From NCBI GenBank assembly GCA_913020685.1, contig CAJWAY010000061.1, positions 1 through 7,084 on the forward strand: a stretch of DNA of 7,084 nucleotides. The letters are read 5' to 3'. Numbering within the stretch: position 1 is the first letter of the stretch; every line of letters starts with the position of its first letter. Of this stretch, positions 6,795 through 7,084 are shown piece by piece. Below the pieces are notes generated by a model. It did no database searches, had not been told where the DNA came from, and worked only from the letters and a program-made list of their open reading frames with translations. This DNA comes from an uncultured Flavobacteriaceae bacterium. GTDB lineage: Bacteria; Bacteroidota; Bacteroidia; Flavobacteriales; Flavobacteriaceae. The position numbers and the translations under genes were made by a program.

Positions 6795-6810
6795 AAATTT
6801 GGTCAAATTT
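6795..6810. repeat. Perfect 7-bp inverted repeat with 2-bp centre
   Basis: AAATTTG (6795-6801) and CAAATTT (6804-6810) are exact reverse complements around a central GT. A, T-rich palindromes arise by chance fairly easily, so alone this would mean little. Its interest comes from lying 15 bases from the longer inverted repeat at 6757-6779, with a smaller palindrome TAACA-G-TGTTA (6777-6787) between them. It may be part of a composite regulatory site. Confidence 0.3.
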
Positions 6811-7045
6811 TTTAAAATTGAAAAACATCAAATACTTAATAAATAATTCCGATTTTTTTGGCGTTTTGACTTGTATGCTTTGTTTGGTTCATTGCATATC
6901 TAGCCCATTAATTTTTATCTCATTTTTATCCTTGAACACAGAGTTATCAATCTCTTATTCTTGGTGGTATAATCTTGATTATGTATTTATTTTTATCTCT
7001 TTTTTTATGGTCTATTTCTCAGTTAAAATTACAAGTGTTAAGTTG

Positions 7046-7084
7046 ATGAAATATTTATTTTGGTTAAGTTGGCTTACCCTTTCT
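7046..7084 (+). CDS. N-terminal start of an exported protein, truncated by the window edge
   Basis: An ATG at 7046 is followed by 12 further codons to the window end, encoding Met-Lys-Tyr-Leu-Phe-Trp-Leu-Ser-Trp-Leu-Thr-Leu-Ser. A Lys at position 2 followed by an unbroken hydrophobic run is what a Sec or lipoprotein signal peptide looks like. The same frame is open upstream to 6797 with further ATGs at 6875 and 7007, but the upstream translation is T-rich and membrane-like without family character, so 7046 is the best start. It would be divergent from the GH106-like gene. A PUL context suggests another carbohydrate-active enzyme or binding protein, but the product cannot be named. Confidence 0.45.
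   Translation, partial: MKYLFWLSWLTLS

Larger units (their letters stand above)
6451..7045. other. AT-rich intergenic region between divergent genes
   Basis: No convincing intact gene is visible on either strand across these 595 bases. The DNA is strongly AT-rich with many short A and T runs. The left part (6451-6530) should hold the leader and promoter of the minus-strand cluster. The middle (about 6590-6727) holds a short, protein-like open frame. The segment 6757-6810 holds two perfect inverted repeats. From about 6820 to 7045 I see mostly T-rich sequence, which should include the promoter and leader of the plus-strand gene starting at 7046. I see no tRNA, riboswitch or CRISPR array. Confidence 0.7.

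Noticed and set aside
6757..6795. Intrinsic terminator formed by the 10-bp inverted repeat and the T-run beyond it
   Set aside because: The stem is AT-rich and the T-run starts about ten bases after it, so the geometry does not fit; no gene ends just upstream.
6968..6977. TATAAT/TAATCTTG as a promoter for the plus-strand gene at 7046
   Set aside because: The TAnnTTTG match has a mismatch and there is no TTG or TTTG box at a suitable distance upstream; the sequence is expected by chance in such DNA.
6875..7045. Earlier plus-strand starts at 6875 and 7007 in the frame of the 7046 gene
   Set aside because: The added sequence is T-rich and gives scattered hydrophobic residues with no recognisable signal or domain, whereas 7046 gives a clean signal-peptide start.

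Overview
The window is AT-rich DNA that fits a marine-type Bacteroidota (Flavobacteriia or Cytophagia). The signs are lipoprotein and Sec signal peptides on the degradative enzymes, genes without Shine-Dalgarno sequences, and a typical gene set of sulfatases and rhamnosidases with a sugar mutarotase. It looks like part of a polysaccharide utilisation locus (PUL) for a sulfated, L-rhamnose-containing glycan. Ulvan or a rhamnan sulfate from green algae are the obvious candidates, but no polysaccharide lyase, SusC/SusD pair or regulator is visible, so the substrate is inferred.

Layout. At the left edge (1-362, plus strand) is the C-terminal end of a GH78 family alpha-L-rhamnosidase. It ends one base before the stop codon of a four-gene minus-strand cluster that runs from right to left: a GH106-like alpha-L-rhamnosidase (6450 to 3604), an S1 sulfatase lipoprotein with a variant formylglycine motif (3525 to 2089), L-rhamnose mutarotase RhaM (2066 to 1758), and a second S1 sulfatase lipoprotein (1758 to 364). 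The gaps are 78, 22 and -1 bases, and the last junction is a TGATG stop-start overlap. The four genes are probably co-transcribed.

The right end, 6451-7045, is about 600 bases of AT-rich DNA with no convincing intact gene. It contains a possible promoter for the cluster, a 45-codon stop-bounded frame that looks like a gene remnant, and two neighbouring perfect inverted repeats that look like operators. A plus-strand start codon at 7046 opens a signal-peptide-like sequence that runs off the window, so this region probably separates divergent genes.

How the genes fit together (inference): the sulfatases remove sulfate esters in the periplasm or at the cell surface, the GH78 and GH106 enzymes release L-rhamnose, and cytoplasmic RhaM interconverts its anomers for catabolism. 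Nothing here forces the conclusion of a wholly new system. The points most worth a second look are the Cys-Gly-Pro-Ser-Leu active-site motif, the coupling of a cytoplasmic mutarotase to an exported sulfatase, and the palindrome cluster upstream.
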